64,000 nt of DNA from Prado023 sp964418695. GTDB taxonomy: Bacteria; Actinomycetota; Actinomycetes; S36-B12; CAIYMF01. Shown here in pieces: positions 54,587 through 62,459 of the stretch. Under the pieces are notes generated by a model. That model saw only the letters and a program-made list of their open reading frames with translations. It made no database searches and had not been told where the DNA came from. The stretch lies in the NCBI GenBank assembly GCA_964418695.1, contig CAYQMN010000014.1, positions 21,558 through 85,557 of the forward strand, given 5' to 3'. Position numbers and translations under genes: made by a program. Within the stretch, counting starts at the first letter, position 1. Each line of letters starts with the position of its first letter.

Positions 54587-55717
54587 ATGTCCTTTGCCTG
54601 GCGAGACCGGCTGTCGACCGGCCGGGGGATCGGAGCGGGTCAGCAACACCGGACAAGCCCGGTCCCGTCGATCGACGGGCCTATGGACGCCGGGCAGCTG
54701 ATCGCGTTGCAGCGACTGGCCGGCAACCGGGCGACGTCGGATCTCCTGGCGGTGCAACGGTGCGGTCCGATCCCTTCGGGCGAGTGCCCGTGCCATGACG
54801 GTGCCGAGGCAGACGGGCAGGAACGAGCTGAGGCGGGGCACAGCGCCGAGTCCCCGGTCGCCGGCTGGCTGCGTCGCGCCCAGATGTCTGCGGGGAACCA
54901 GGCGGCACCGCTGTTGATCCAGCGGGCGTGCGCCTGCGAGGACGAGACCCGCAGTCAGGCTCTCACCGGGATGGGGGTGCCGGCGGAGGAGGAGGCCCGC
55001 GAGCAGCCTGTGATGCAACGGTCGACAACGTGGAACGGCGCTTCGGTCCACGCCACCCTCAGCCCGGCGGAGACGGCGTTGGGCACCGGGGGCAGCCCGG
55101 TGACCTGGGAGGTGCTCAACGGCTCGGTGGTCAAGTCGGGCGCCGCGGCGGCGGCGGCCATCAAGGAGCCCACTGTCACCACCAGCGGGTCCGGATCCAC
55201 CTTCACGGCCAAGGTCGACGCGGTGCCCGCCCAGACGGCGGGGGCCGACGAGACGGTGCTGCGCCCTGGGCCGTGGACGAAGACGATCACGAAGGCCCAA
55301 GCGGGCGCCGTGACCGGTCTGCCGGCGTGCACCGGCGCCGGGAGCTCCACGTTCTCGGTGAAGGGAAGCCCGTCGGACAAGGCCGTCTTCGAGGCGAACC
55401 GCCGCCACGAGGACCATCATGTGTCCGACCACAAGGCGAACTTCCAGGCCATCATCGGCGCCTGGGACACCAAGGTGCAGGACGCGAAGGACAAGGGCAC
55501 TGAGTACCCAGGCGCCAGCGGTCAGGCGGCGCGGGCGGCGCTGTGGGCGGCGGCGGGCGGAACCGCCGGCGCGGTCGCAACCACGTGGTTCGACGAGGAC
55601 GGCAAGAGTGGCGACGCCTTCCACGCGACGCCGGCCGGCGGCCCGATGAGCCTTTCCAACCCGCAGGCTGGCGCCGGCTGCGCGGATTGCTCGCTGGACG
55701 TCACGAACCCGTCATGA
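54587..55717 (+). CDS. eCIS/DUF4157-like leader protein with HEXXH motif
   Basis: 376 residues from ATG 54587 with a GAGGAG ribosome site. The segment LIALQRLAGNRATSDLL (residues about 38-54) matches the lqr-aGN-av leader repeat seen in proteins associated with extracellular contractile injection systems (DUF4157 and neighbours); a second weaker copy is AGNQAAPLLIQRAC. Several Cys lie in between (CPCHDG, CACEDE). Near residues 268-282, RRHEDHHVSDH contains H274-E275-xx-H278, a possible zinc-metallopeptidase site, though preceding sequence does not match a named family I can assert. The next gene starts in its stop codon. No injection-system genes are in the window. Confidence 0.6.
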   Translation: MSFAWRDRLSTGRGIGAGQQHRTSPVPSIDGPMDAGQLIALQRLAGNRATSDLLAVQRCGPIPSGECPCHDGAEADGQERAEAGHSAESPVAGWLRRAQMSAGNQAAPLLIQRACACEDETRSQALTGMGVPAEEEAREQPVMQRSTTWNGASVHATLSPAETALGTGGSPVTWEVLNGSVVKSGAAAAAAIKEPTVTTSGSGSTFTAKVDAVPAQTAGADETVLRPGPWTKTITKAQAGAVTGLPACTGAGSSTFSVKGSPSDKAVFEANRRHEDHHVSDHKANFQAIIGAWDTKVQDAKDKGTEYPGASGQAARAALWAAAGGTAGAVATTWFDEDGKSGDAFHATPAGGPMSLSNPQAGAGCADCSLDVTNPS

Positions 55718-56133
55718 CAGCGGCCCAGACACGGATCGACGTCGTGACGAGCAGCGGGGTCTGGGCACACCTGAAGATCCGCAATGGGGGCGCGCAGCCC
55801 CTGAGGTTGCACAACCCGCACACCGAGCCGCCGACCGAGGGCTGGGAGCACTCAAAGGAGGCGTACCAGGCTGCGGTCCTGCGGTCCTACGGCTTCCTGC
55901 AGGTCGAGCTGCGCGCCGATGGAATCCTGGTGGAGCCGCTGCCGGTGCACGCACGAGCCGGGCATCTCGTGGCCCTCCCGCTGGAGCTACCGCCCGCGGG
56001 CGAGCTGGACGTCGCCGTACCGCTGCACGAGCTGTACCGCCTGCAGCCGAGCTCGGAGTACGACCTCTCGCTGACGTACGGCGACGAGACCGGCCGGTAC
56101 GCCGCCACCGCCCGGTTCACAGCTCCCGGCTGA
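55714..56133 (+). CDS. Small partner protein of unknown function
   Basis: 139 residues, ATGA-coupled to the HEXXH protein. Predicted all-beta character (alternating hydrophobic strands, e.g. TRIDVVTSSGVWAHLKIRNG and a final TGRYAATARFTAPG) suggests a single Ig-like or similar sandwich. The tight coupling suggests a cognate partner, for example a chaperone, adaptor or immunity protein; none of these is shown by sequence. Confidence 0.6.
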   Translation: MTAAQTRIDVVTSSGVWAHLKIRNGGAQPLRLHNPHTEPPTEGWEHSKEAYQAAVLRSYGFLQVELRADGILVEPLPVHARAGHLVALPLELPPAGELDVAVPLHELYRLQPSSEYDLSLTYGDETGRYAATARFTAPG

Positions 56134-56595
56134 CGTACGTCGCCTCGGCCAGGACGCGGTCTCGCGGGTCTGGTCGCAGGGCCGCCGCAGGGATCAGTTC
56201 CACCGGCGCGCCGAGCAGCTCGGAGAAGCTTCGTTCCAGCGCGCCGAGCTCCATCAGGCCCATCGGGGTACCCATGTCGAACAGCAGGTCGATGTCTGAG
56301 CCCGCATGCTCGGCGCCCGTGGCGACCGAGCCGACCACGCGCACGTCGCTGCCTCCGACCTGGTCGATCAGTTCGCGTGCCTCGCGGGCTGCCGGCGCAG
56401 CCGCTGGGCGAGAGGACCGCGGCCGTGGAAGCGAAGCAGGCGGGACACCTCGGGCTGGCTGCGCCCGATCAATCGGGCGATCTCCGTCTGAGTGAGGCCT
56501 TCCCGGGGCGCCTCGCGAACGGCGGCAACCAACTCCGCTCGAGCGTGGCGAACCACCTCGTCGCTGCGGTGAGCCACCTCCGCCAGATCCACCAC
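56117..56595 (-). pseudogene. HTH-nucleotidyltransferase (MNT-type) gene, frameshifted
   Basis: The 5' part encodes a helix-turn-helix (GLTQTEIARLIGRSQPEVSRLL then FHGRGPLAQRLRRQ) that stops at 56368. From around 56390 a second frame continues with AREARELIDQVGGSDVRVVG, GSVATGAEHAGSDIDLLFD (the GSX10DXD nucleotidyltransferase site) and LLGAPVELIPAAALRP. In intact relatives these form one protein, so a single-base change near 56385-56400 has split it. Start GTG 56595 lies six bases after CATTGT. A sequencing error or programmed shift is possible. Its 3' end overlaps the converging small gene by 17 bp. Confidence 0.7.
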
Positions 56596-56639
56596 AGACG
56601 AACAATGGCAAATGCTATGACCGCTCACCGGCCCGCCCC

Positions 56640-56763
56640 CTAACGCCGCCAGCTGGGCGCAGCTTTCGGCTTGCCCATTGGGTGGGGTGATGCGGACCTG
56701 AGCGCGCGGATCGCCTCCAGGGTGGCGCCCAGGTTGTCCTTCTCGATCTCCAGATCGTCACGT
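56640..56763 (-). pseudogene. Fragment ending in a DDLEIEKDNLGATLEAIRAL peptide
   Basis: A minus-strand frame with strongly coding-like codons encodes RDDLEIEKDNLGATLEAIRA and ends at TAG 56640-56642, but it has no start codon before an upstream stop. It reads like the C-terminal part of a small helical protein. Gene remnant is the best description. Confidence 0.4.
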
Positions 56764-56871
56764 GTACCGACCGTAGAAGCTGAACCAGAGGACGACGACC
56801 GCCGTGGTCAGGGCTAGCCACGCCCCCGCCGCCACGACCGGGCGCGGCCGACGAGGAATAGACGCTGCCAC
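56758..56871 (-). CDS. Possible tiny membrane peptide
   Basis: 37 residues starting GTG 56871, with a basic N terminus (SIPRRPRP) and one helix (AWLALTTAVVVLWFSFYG). It overlaps the fragment at 56640-56763. The ribosome site GGAG is too close to be convincing. It may be a real short membrane peptide or a piece of a degraded gene. The rest of 56872-57094 has no other gene I can support. Confidence 0.25.
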   Translation of the reverse strand: MAASIPRRPRPVVAAGAWLALTTAVVVLWFSFYGRYT

Positions 56872-56939
56872 ATCTCCGCCAGGCCAAGATCACCAGCAAG
56901 ACCGCATCTCGCTGTTCGAGGACCGCCACTAGGGCCCAA

Positions 56940-56955
56940 TGTGACAGGGATCACT
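56940..56955 (+). promoter_or_regulatory. CRP/GlxR-like site
   Basis: TGTGACAGGGATCACT fits TGTGA-N6-TCACA except for the last base. It lies about 145 bp before the lipoprotein start of the export operon, a suitable activator position. Short GGCG-CAAGA-GCGCC hairpin and a 7-codon frame with a CGGAGG ribosome site (57032-57055) follow, which could form a leader; that is weak. Confidence 0.4.
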
Positions 56956-57097
56956 GCAACGCTCCCGTGGCGGAGCCCATATACGGGATGGAGGCGCAAG
57001 AGCGCCCCGAGACAAGACGGAGGATGATCGAATGACTGGGTGGGCAGGAACGTGACCTCCCAGACTCCCACGTGCTCGTACTTCCGTTGGTCTGGTG

Positions 57098-57679
57098 ATG
57101 AGGTCAGGTAGCGCGCGCGGGAGGCGTCAGGCGGGCGTGCTGCTGGCGGCGGGCTGGGTCCTGACGGGTTGCGGTTCACAACCTGCCGTTGCGCCCTCCA
57201 CCGAGGTGATTGTCTCCGCCGCGCTGCAGGACTCCACCGAGTCGCAGCGCAAGGCCCTCGCTGATGGTGTGGTCACCTTGGCTGAGTACCAGGCGGCGCT
57301 GGACGCGTGGATCAAGTGCACAGCCGTCGCGGGCGGGGCCATTGAGGTCCTCGAAACCGACCCCAGCTCTGGAGTGGTGACCTATCGGAGCAGGTCACCA
57401 CTCGATGACCCGCAGGCACCGGAAGGCCGGTGCTACATGGAGCACTTCGATGATGTCGAGATCGTGTTCCAACGCACTGACGCCGCCGCAGTGGCCTCGG
57501 CTGGCGAGCAGAGCCGCGCCGTGTATCTCGAGGTGGCGCGGCCGTGCTTGATCGCGAACGGGCTGATGGCGCCAGCCGACGCCGACCCGGGAAGTGACGC
57601 GTTCGGATCCTTGCTCACCCAGTTCGGCGACCTGAACCAGCGGGGCTTGTGCGGGGTGGCTGATGCGGCGAGCCCGTAG
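57098..57679 (+). CDS. Lipoprotein heading an ABC export operon
   Basis: About 193 residues. A basic start, a hydrophobic stretch and the lipobox VLTGC predict a type II signal peptide and lipid anchoring. The mature part is soluble, with four cysteines and an acidic repeat-poor sequence; I do not recognise a domain. It overlaps the next gene by 17 bp. Third codon positions are visibly less G/C-biased than in the nuo block, consistent with acquired DNA. Start is GTG 57095 or ATG 57098. Confidence 0.7.
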   Translation: MRSGSARGRRQAGVLLAAGWVLTGCGSQPAVAPSTEVIVSAALQDSTESQRKALADGVVTLAEYQAALDAWIKCTAVAGGAIEVLETDPSSGVVTYRSRSPLDDPQAPEGRCYMEHFDDVEIVFQRTDAAAVASAGEQSRAVYLEVARPCLIANGLMAPADADPGSDAFGSLLTQFGDLNQRGLCGVADAASP

Positions 57680-58511
57680 TTCGCTGATCGCCGCAGGGGC
57701 CGTGGTTCTGCTGGCGTACGTCGTGGCACAGGTACTCCCGCGCCCCGGCTACGTCTCCGCGCTGAACTCCCCAGAGCCTGACGGCCAGAGCATCAGCGTG
57801 GGCCACCGCCAGACTGATCTGCCGCGCAGGGTGGACGTCCAACTGGAGTGGGCGCCGCCTCGCAGCCTCTACACGGGCAAGAGGACGTCGGGTCTGCTCA
57901 CCGACGTCCTGATACGGGCCGGGGACACGCTCCGGTGTGACCAACCAGTCCTCGAGGTCGATGGTAGGCAGGTCACGGCGTACTGCGCGAAGCGTCCGCG
58001 GTGGCAGCATTCGAGCGGGGGGGTGTGGATCGGCCCAGAGCCGGTCACGCTCGGAGAGGTCCTGGTCGAGAGTGGGGGGCTGGTTCAGGCCAACAGCGCC
58101 ATTGCCCGAGTCGCTCCTCAACTGCTCGGGGCTCGGATCCCTGCGCACGAGGCATCCGGCCGCTCCATCAGCGTGGATGGCGAGCCTGGCAGCTTCGAGC
58201 TGAGCCCTGACGGGCACGTTGACGACCTCGACGGGTTCGCCAGGGCGCTGTCCCAAGCAGGAAGTGGAGAGGTGGCGGTAGGCATTGATCGGGTGCCGGC
58301 GACCTCGCGATTGGCAACCCCAGTCGACATCTCAGTAGTGCCGCCGCAAGCGATCGTCTCCGACGAGGGCGGTGCCTGCGTCTTCACCGGACCCGGTGAA
58401 CCAGCTGTGCCCGTGGGAGTCCTCTCCAGTGCAGCAGAGGGAGTCCTCATCACCTCCGCAGAGCTGCTGGATCGCGTCTGGCTCTCGCCGCCGGATGAGT
58501 GCCTGCCGTGA
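57663..58511 (+). CDS. Membrane-anchored adaptor (MacA/HlyD-like) of an ABC export system
   Basis: 282 residues with one N-terminal helix (SLIAAGAVVLLAYVVAQVL) and an extracytoplasmic part. Segments such as TSGLLTDVLIRAGDTLRCDQP and GEVLVESGGLVQANSAIARV have the G-x-V-x-x-G-D-x-V spacing of lipoyl/adaptor domains. In Gram-positive bacteria such adaptors work with MacB-like ABC proteins in peptide export or defence against antimicrobial peptides. Followed by the ATPase with a GTGA overlap. Confidence 0.6.
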   Translation: MRRARSSLIAAGAVVLLAYVVAQVLPRPGYVSALNSPEPDGQSISVGHRQTDLPRRVDVQLEWAPPRSLYTGKRTSGLLTDVLIRAGDTLRCDQPVLEVDGRQVTAYCAKRPRWQHSSGGVWIGPEPVTLGEVLVESGGLVQANSAIARVAPQLLGARIPAHEASGRSISVDGEPGSFELSPDGHVDDLDGFARALSQAGSGEVAVGIDRVPATSRLATPVDISVVPPQAIVSDEGGACVFTGPGEPAVPVGVLSSAAEGVLITSAELLDRVWLSPPDECLP

Positions 58512-59146
58512 TCGGCGAGGGGAGCATCGTGGCCGGCGAGGATCTGGGCTACGAGCTCCCTTCGGGCCGCTCCCTCTTCGCCGGAGTTGACCTGACCGTG
58601 TCAGCGACGGAGACCGTGTTCATCGTGGGTCCTTCGGGCATCGGCAAGACGACGCTTCTCGCGCTGGTCGGGCGCCTGCTGCGACCCACGAGTGGGCATG
58701 TCCAGTGGGCGGCCGGGATGCGAGCACGCGACGTGGCCTGGGTCCTGCAGACCACGACGAATCTGGCCGGGCGCGGTGTTCTGGCGAACCTGCAACTCAT
58801 GGGACGGCTCGATGCAATGACCCAGGACGACCTCACCGATCGAACGAACAACCTCATCGACCAACTCGACCTGCGGGGGTTGCTCAGCAGCAAGGCCTCA
58901 GCTCTGTCTGGCGGTGAGATGCAGCGCGTGGCAATCGCTCGAGCGTTGATCTCTCGACGGCCCCTGATCCTGGCCGATGAACCCACCAGCCAAGTCGATC
59001 GAGACATGGCGGTGCGGATCATGACCTTGCTGGGTGGGTCTGGCCATCTGGGGCGCGCAGCAGTGGTCGTGACGCATGACCTCGCCGCGATCCCTTCGGG
59101 ACACCGGATCCTGCGGCTTCAAGGCGACGGGCTTGAGCCGGCATGA
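58508..59146 (+). CDS. ABC transporter ATPase (MacB/LolD-like)
   Basis: 212 residues. Walker A GPSGIGKTTLL, Q-loop AWVLQTTTNL, signature ALSGGEMQRVAIARAL, Walker B LILADEPTSQVD, switch VVVTHD. The signature and Walker B are typical of the MacB/LolD branch. The GTG at 58508 overlaps the adaptor stop, and its own stop overlaps the permease ATG. Confidence 0.9.
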   Translation: MIGEGSIVAGEDLGYELPSGRSLFAGVDLTVSATETVFIVGPSGIGKTTLLALVGRLLRPTSGHVQWAAGMRARDVAWVLQTTTNLAGRGVLANLQLMGRLDAMTQDDLTDRTNNLIDQLDLRGLLSSKASALSGGEMQRVAIARALISRRPLILADEPTSQVDRDMAVRIMTLLGGSGHLGRAAVVVTHDLAAIPSGHRILRLQGDGLEPA

Positions 59147-60216
59147 AGGCTCGGATCCTGGCCAAGGAGGCGCTCGCCGGCCTGCTGGGCCGTCGCGTGC
59201 TGACATCCGTGATGGTCGGACTGTTGGCAGCCCTGATCCTCGTGGTCGGACTGTCGGACTCCGTGGCGTTCGATCAGGCCCGAGACCGGGACCGTGCCTT
59301 GGTGGCATCTGGATACGCGACGGCCCAAGTCATCGCCGAGGCCCCGGCAGCTCTGAGCGAAGCAGACTGCACCGGGGCCGGCGGCATTCCGGGCGTCCTC
59401 GGTCATGCTGCATTCGGCGAGCCGTTGAGCTGGCATCTGTGGAGTGAAGATGGCCCGCCGCTCAACGTGCGGGCGACGTCCAGCTCAGCCGCTGCCGCGC
59501 TGGCCGCATCCGGTTTCCCAATCCAACGACCGGAGTCCGTGGTAGTTCTGGACGCCGCGCCGGGGAGGCCTCGCAATGGGAAGCTGTGGATCTCTGACGG
59601 TCTGGGAGTACCTCGCCTCGTGCCGGCGGGGTCGGCCCAGTTGTCAGTCCTTGGACCGGCGTTCGACGGTGGAGCCATCTGGTTGACGCATGAGGTGACC
59701 CAGGTCTCCCACTGTGCGGTACTCGTTGCAGAGGATCACCGCGAAGCGGCCGCGGGCGCGCTGCGCCAGCTCTTCCCGGCATCCGACGGGTTCGCCGTCA
59801 GGTGGGCGCTTGTCTCTGCAGATTCGCTGCTGAGTCCGCGGGCGCAGTTCGAGCATGGCGTCGGCCGTCAGTTGTGGCTCGCTGTTGGCCTGGCATGGGT
59901 TGTCGTCTTGCTGCTCTATCTACGCCTTAGGCGACCGGACCTAGCGTTGCTCCGCGTCTGCGGCGTTCCGACGCGGCTGATCGCGCTGTCGATCGGCGTG
60001 GAGCTGAGCGTGATCTGCCTGGCGTCGATGGCGCTGGCGTTCTCGGCTTCCTTGGGGCTGCTCGGGTTGGGTTGGATCGATCTGCAGAGTCAGATCATCG
60101 GTTGGCTCGGGGCACTAGGCGCGTGCTCGATCATCCTGGGAGCGGTGCCGATTCTCGCCGTCGAACGCGGAAGGGCCGTCGCCGAGAGCGCCCTGGACAG
60201 CCTCAAGGATCGGTGA
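59143..60216 (+). CDS. ABC transporter membrane subunit (MacB/FtsX-like topology)
   Basis: 357 residues: one N-terminal helix (SVMVGLLAALILVVGLSD), an external domain of about 200 residues with several cysteines, then three C-terminal helices (near 239-256, 275-305, 310-345). This 1+3 topology with a large external domain is that of MacB/FtsX subunits. Together with the lipoprotein, adaptor and ATPase it makes a complete tripartite-like exporter. Confidence 0.8.
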   Translation: MKARILAKEALAGLLGRRVLTSVMVGLLAALILVVGLSDSVAFDQARDRDRALVASGYATAQVIAEAPAALSEADCTGAGGIPGVLGHAAFGEPLSWHLWSEDGPPLNVRATSSSAAAALAASGFPIQRPESVVVLDAAPGRPRNGKLWISDGLGVPRLVPAGSAQLSVLGPAFDGGAIWLTHEVTQVSHCAVLVAEDHREAAAGALRQLFPASDGFAVRWALVSADSLLSPRAQFEHGVGRQLWLAVGLAWVVVLLLYLRLRRPDLALLRVCGVPTRLIALSIGVELSVICLASMALAFSASLGLLGLGWIDLQSQIIGWLGALGACSIILGAVPILAVERGRAVAESALDSLKDR

Positions 60217-60384
60217 TGTTCAAAGGCTCGGGCTTCACGCGCGTGGCGTCCCGGGCCTGAGGAGTGGTGTTGGGCGCTCAGCACCCCTCGGCGTCGCGAC
60301 ACCGCACCGGTGCAGCCAGGGGAGCGCATCCGAGCGGGCGATAGTCTCCGGCACACCGGATCTGCCGGCTTGGAGGGAGGACGC

Positions 60385-61452
60385 GTGCCGCAGGGAGTCA
60401 GCGCCGGAAAGAACCCCAACGGACCGCTGGCCGGGGTCCGGTTCGTGGAGCTCGGCGGGATCGGCCCGGTCCCGCACGCCGGCATGGTCCTGGCCGACCT
60501 GGGCGCCAGCGGGGTGCGCGTCGAGCGCCCTGGCGGCCAGGCGTTCGGGCACCAGCCCGGACGTGACCCCCTGCTGCGCGACCGCGAGCACCGCACGATC
60601 GACCTGCGGACCGAGGCCGGCCGCGCGCAGGTGCTCGACCTGGTGGCCGGGGCCGACGTGCTGCTGGAGGGCTTCCGCCCCGGCGTGACCGAACGGCTGG
60701 GCCTGGGGCCGGCCGACTGCTGGGCGGTCGCGCCCGCGCTCGTCTACGGCCGGATGACCGGCTGGGGGCAGACCGGGCCCTGGTCGGGGATGGTCGGCCA
60801 CGACATCAACTACTCCGGGATCGCCGGCGTGCTGGGCCAGACCGCCCGGCCCGGGGAGCGCCCGGTGCCCGCCCTCAACGTGGTGGCCGACCACGGCGGC
60901 GGGTCGATGTACCTGGTCGCCGGGGTGCTGGCGGCGCTGCTCGAGGTCAGTCGGACCGGGCGGGGCGTGGTGGTCGACGCCGCGATGGTCGACGGCGCGG
61001 CGAACCTCACCAGCCTGGTCCACGGGCTGCGCGCCCAGGGGCTATGGCCGCATCCGGCCGGCGAGAACCTGCTCGACGGCGGAGCGCCGTTCTACGACAC
61101 CTACCGCTGCGCGGACGGACGATTCGTGGCGGTGGGCGCCCTGGAGCCGCAGTTCTTCGCGGCACTGGTGCAAGGGTTGGGCCTCGATGCGGGGGCGGTG
61201 CCGCCGCAACTCGACCCGACTCGCTGGCCGGCCATGCGCGCGCTGTTCACCCAGACCTTCGCCCAGCGGACGCGCGACGAGTGGGCCGCGGTGTTCGAGC
61301 AGCTGGATGCGTGCGTGACTCCGGTGCTGGCCCTGGACGAGGTCGCCGCGCACCCGCACCTGGCCGCTCGCGGGACGTTCGTCACCGACCCTGACACCGG
61401 CGCTCGGGTCCCCGGTCCGGCCCCCCGCTTCGGCCCCCGCAACGAGGCCTGA
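60385..61452 (+). CDS. CaiB/BaiF CoA-transferase family (alpha-methylacyl-CoA racemase-like)
   Basis: 355 residues. RFVELGGIGPVPHAGMVLADLGA at the N terminus, DLRTEAGR, the active-site segment MVGHDINYSGIAGVL (His-Asp as in alpha-methylacyl-CoA racemase), and GRGVVVDAAMVDGA. The racemase, which epimerises 2-methylacyl-CoA esters, is the closest reading. GTG 60385 follows GGAGGGAGG; a TAGTCT box lies at 60341-60346. Confidence 0.88.
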   Translation: MPQGVSAGKNPNGPLAGVRFVELGGIGPVPHAGMVLADLGASGVRVERPGGQAFGHQPGRDPLLRDREHRTIDLRTEAGRAQVLDLVAGADVLLEGFRPGVTERLGLGPADCWAVAPALVYGRMTGWGQTGPWSGMVGHDINYSGIAGVLGQTARPGERPVPALNVVADHGGGSMYLVAGVLAALLEVSRTGRGVVVDAAMVDGAANLTSLVHGLRAQGLWPHPAGENLLDGGAPFYDTYRCADGRFVAVGALEPQFFAALVQGLGLDAGAVPPQLDPTRWPAMRALFTQTFAQRTRDEWAAVFEQLDACVTPVLALDEVAAHPHLAARGTFVTDPDTGARVPGPAPRFGPRNEA

Positions 61453-61532
61453 GGTGTCCGGTCGGCAGTGCGAGTCGGCCGGCGTCAGGCTGTAGGTCAA
61501 CGAGTGGTCGGAATCCGACACAGGTCGGAACC

Positions 61533-61546
61533 CGACACCGGTGTCG
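61533..61546. repeat. 14-bp perfect palindrome CGACACCGGTGTCG
   Basis: Perfect palindrome in the 220-bp spacer between the CoA transferase and vapBC, 17 bases from the left copy of the korB-derived direct repeat. Could be a terminator stem or a recombination-related site. Confidence 0.5.
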
Positions 61547-61562
61547 TGATCCCGCCACGGAG

Positions 61563-61609
61563 TCGCGGGTCAGGCGATCTCCCAGGTGTCCTGGCCGCGT
61601 AGGAGGTTG
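61563..61609 (-). repeat. 47-bp direct repeat, left copy (detached 3' end of korB)
   Basis: Identical to 63308-63354 except one base (T61600 versus C63345) and in the same orientation. The right copy is the end of korB; this left copy encodes the same ...LLRGQDTWEIA-stop terminus with no gene attached. Together they bound 1.7 kb of accessory DNA. Confidence 0.9.
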
Positions 61610-61626
61610 ATCCGAGAAGATGCGGC

Positions 61627-61667
61627 GCACCACTGATGCAGCACCACTGCATCAGTGGTGCTAGGCT
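61627..61667 (+). promoter_or_regulatory. vapBC operator and leaderless promoter
   Basis: Perfect 15-bp inverted repeat GCACCACTGATGCAG (61627-61641) and its complement (61647-61661) with a 5-base loop, touching a TAGGCT -10 box at 61662-61667 that stands six bases before the vapB ATG. Binding of the VapBC complex here would block transcription. Confidence 0.85.
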
Positions 61668-61673
61668 GGCAGC

Positions 61674-61958
61674 ATGAGGACTACAGTGCGACTCGACCCG
61701 GAGGTGGCGGCAGCCGCCGAGCAGCTGCGCCGGCAGCGTCACATCGGGCTGGGCGAGGCCGTCAACGTGCTGGCCCGCGCGGGCTTGCTCGCGCGTGAGC
61801 AGAAGACCCCGGCCTTCCATCAGCGGACCGGGAGTGTCGGACTGAGGATGGACGTCACCAACGTCGCCGAGGCACTCGAGCTGCTCGACCGCTACGACGC
61901 CGAGGACGCCGGCGCCAGAGCCACCGAGGGCAGCGGGGCGGCCGGGGGTACCCGTTGA
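61674..61958 (+). CDS. vapB: Ribbon-helix-helix antitoxin VapB
   Basis: 94 residues. The N-terminal MRTTVRLDPEVAAAAEQLRR is a ribbon-helix-helix DNA-binding domain; the C-terminal half (RMDVTNVAEALELLDRYD) is the part that usually wraps the toxin. The start is fixed by the leaderless promoter. Overlaps vapC by four bases. Confidence 0.9.
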   Translation: MRTTVRLDPEVAAAAEQLRRQRHIGLGEAVNVLARAGLLAREQKTPAFHQRTGSVGLRMDVTNVAEALELLDRYDAEDAGARATEGSGAAGGTR

Positions 61959-62383
61959 TCGTCGATGCGAACGTCCTGCTCTACGCCGTCGACGGCCAGT
62001 CTCCCTTTCATGGGACGGCGCGGACATGGCTGGAGGAGGCGATGAACGGTGCCGAGCGGGTGGGGCTGCCGTGGGCGACTTTGACGGCGTTCCAGCGGAT
62101 CATCACCCACCCCCGGGCGGCGACGAACCCCCTCACCGCGGAAGAGGCGTGGAGCCACATCACCGACTGGCTCGATGCCGACCAGGCATGGGTGCCGGTG
62201 CCGGGCGCGCGACACCGCGACATCCTCGGCCGTCTCCTGACTGCTGGCGACCTGCGGGGCAACCTCGTCACCGACGCGCACCTCGCGGCACTGGCCATCG
62301 AGCACGGGGTCGGCATCTGCTCCTTCGACAGCGACTTCGCCCGCTTCAAAGACCTCCGATGGGTCAACCCCGACCGGCGCTGA
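61955..62383 (+). CDS. vapC: PIN-domain ribonuclease toxin VapC
   Basis: 142 residues from a TTG start at 61955 that overlaps the vapB stop (TTGA). Acidic residues of the PIN fold are in IVDANVLLY (Asp), LTAEEAW region (Glu), VTDAHLAALA (Asp) and SFDSDFARF (Asp), so it appears intact. The rare TTG start may keep toxin below antitoxin. VapC toxins cut tRNA or rRNA; the target is not predictable. Confidence 0.92.
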   Translation: MIVDANVLLYAVDGQSPFHGTARTWLEEAMNGAERVGLPWATLTAFQRIITHPRAATNPLTAEEAWSHITDWLDADQAWVPVPGARHRDILGRLLTAGDLRGNLVTDAHLAALAIEHGVGICSFDSDFARFKDLRWVNPDRR

Positions 62384-62459
62384 GGCCTCGCCAGGGTCGC
62401 CAAACCTTCTCGTGAAGCGAGTCGTCACTGTGTTTGGCGCGCCGATTCGGCACCCAATG

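Noticed and set aside
56615..56929. 104-codon minus-strand frame as a gene
   Set aside because: Gly/Arg/Ser-rich without a family; other frames in the same stretch look more coding-like though broken.
61563..61609. Left repeat as a second korB gene
   Set aside because: Only about 47 bp of korB-like sequence is present; it diverges immediately on both sides.
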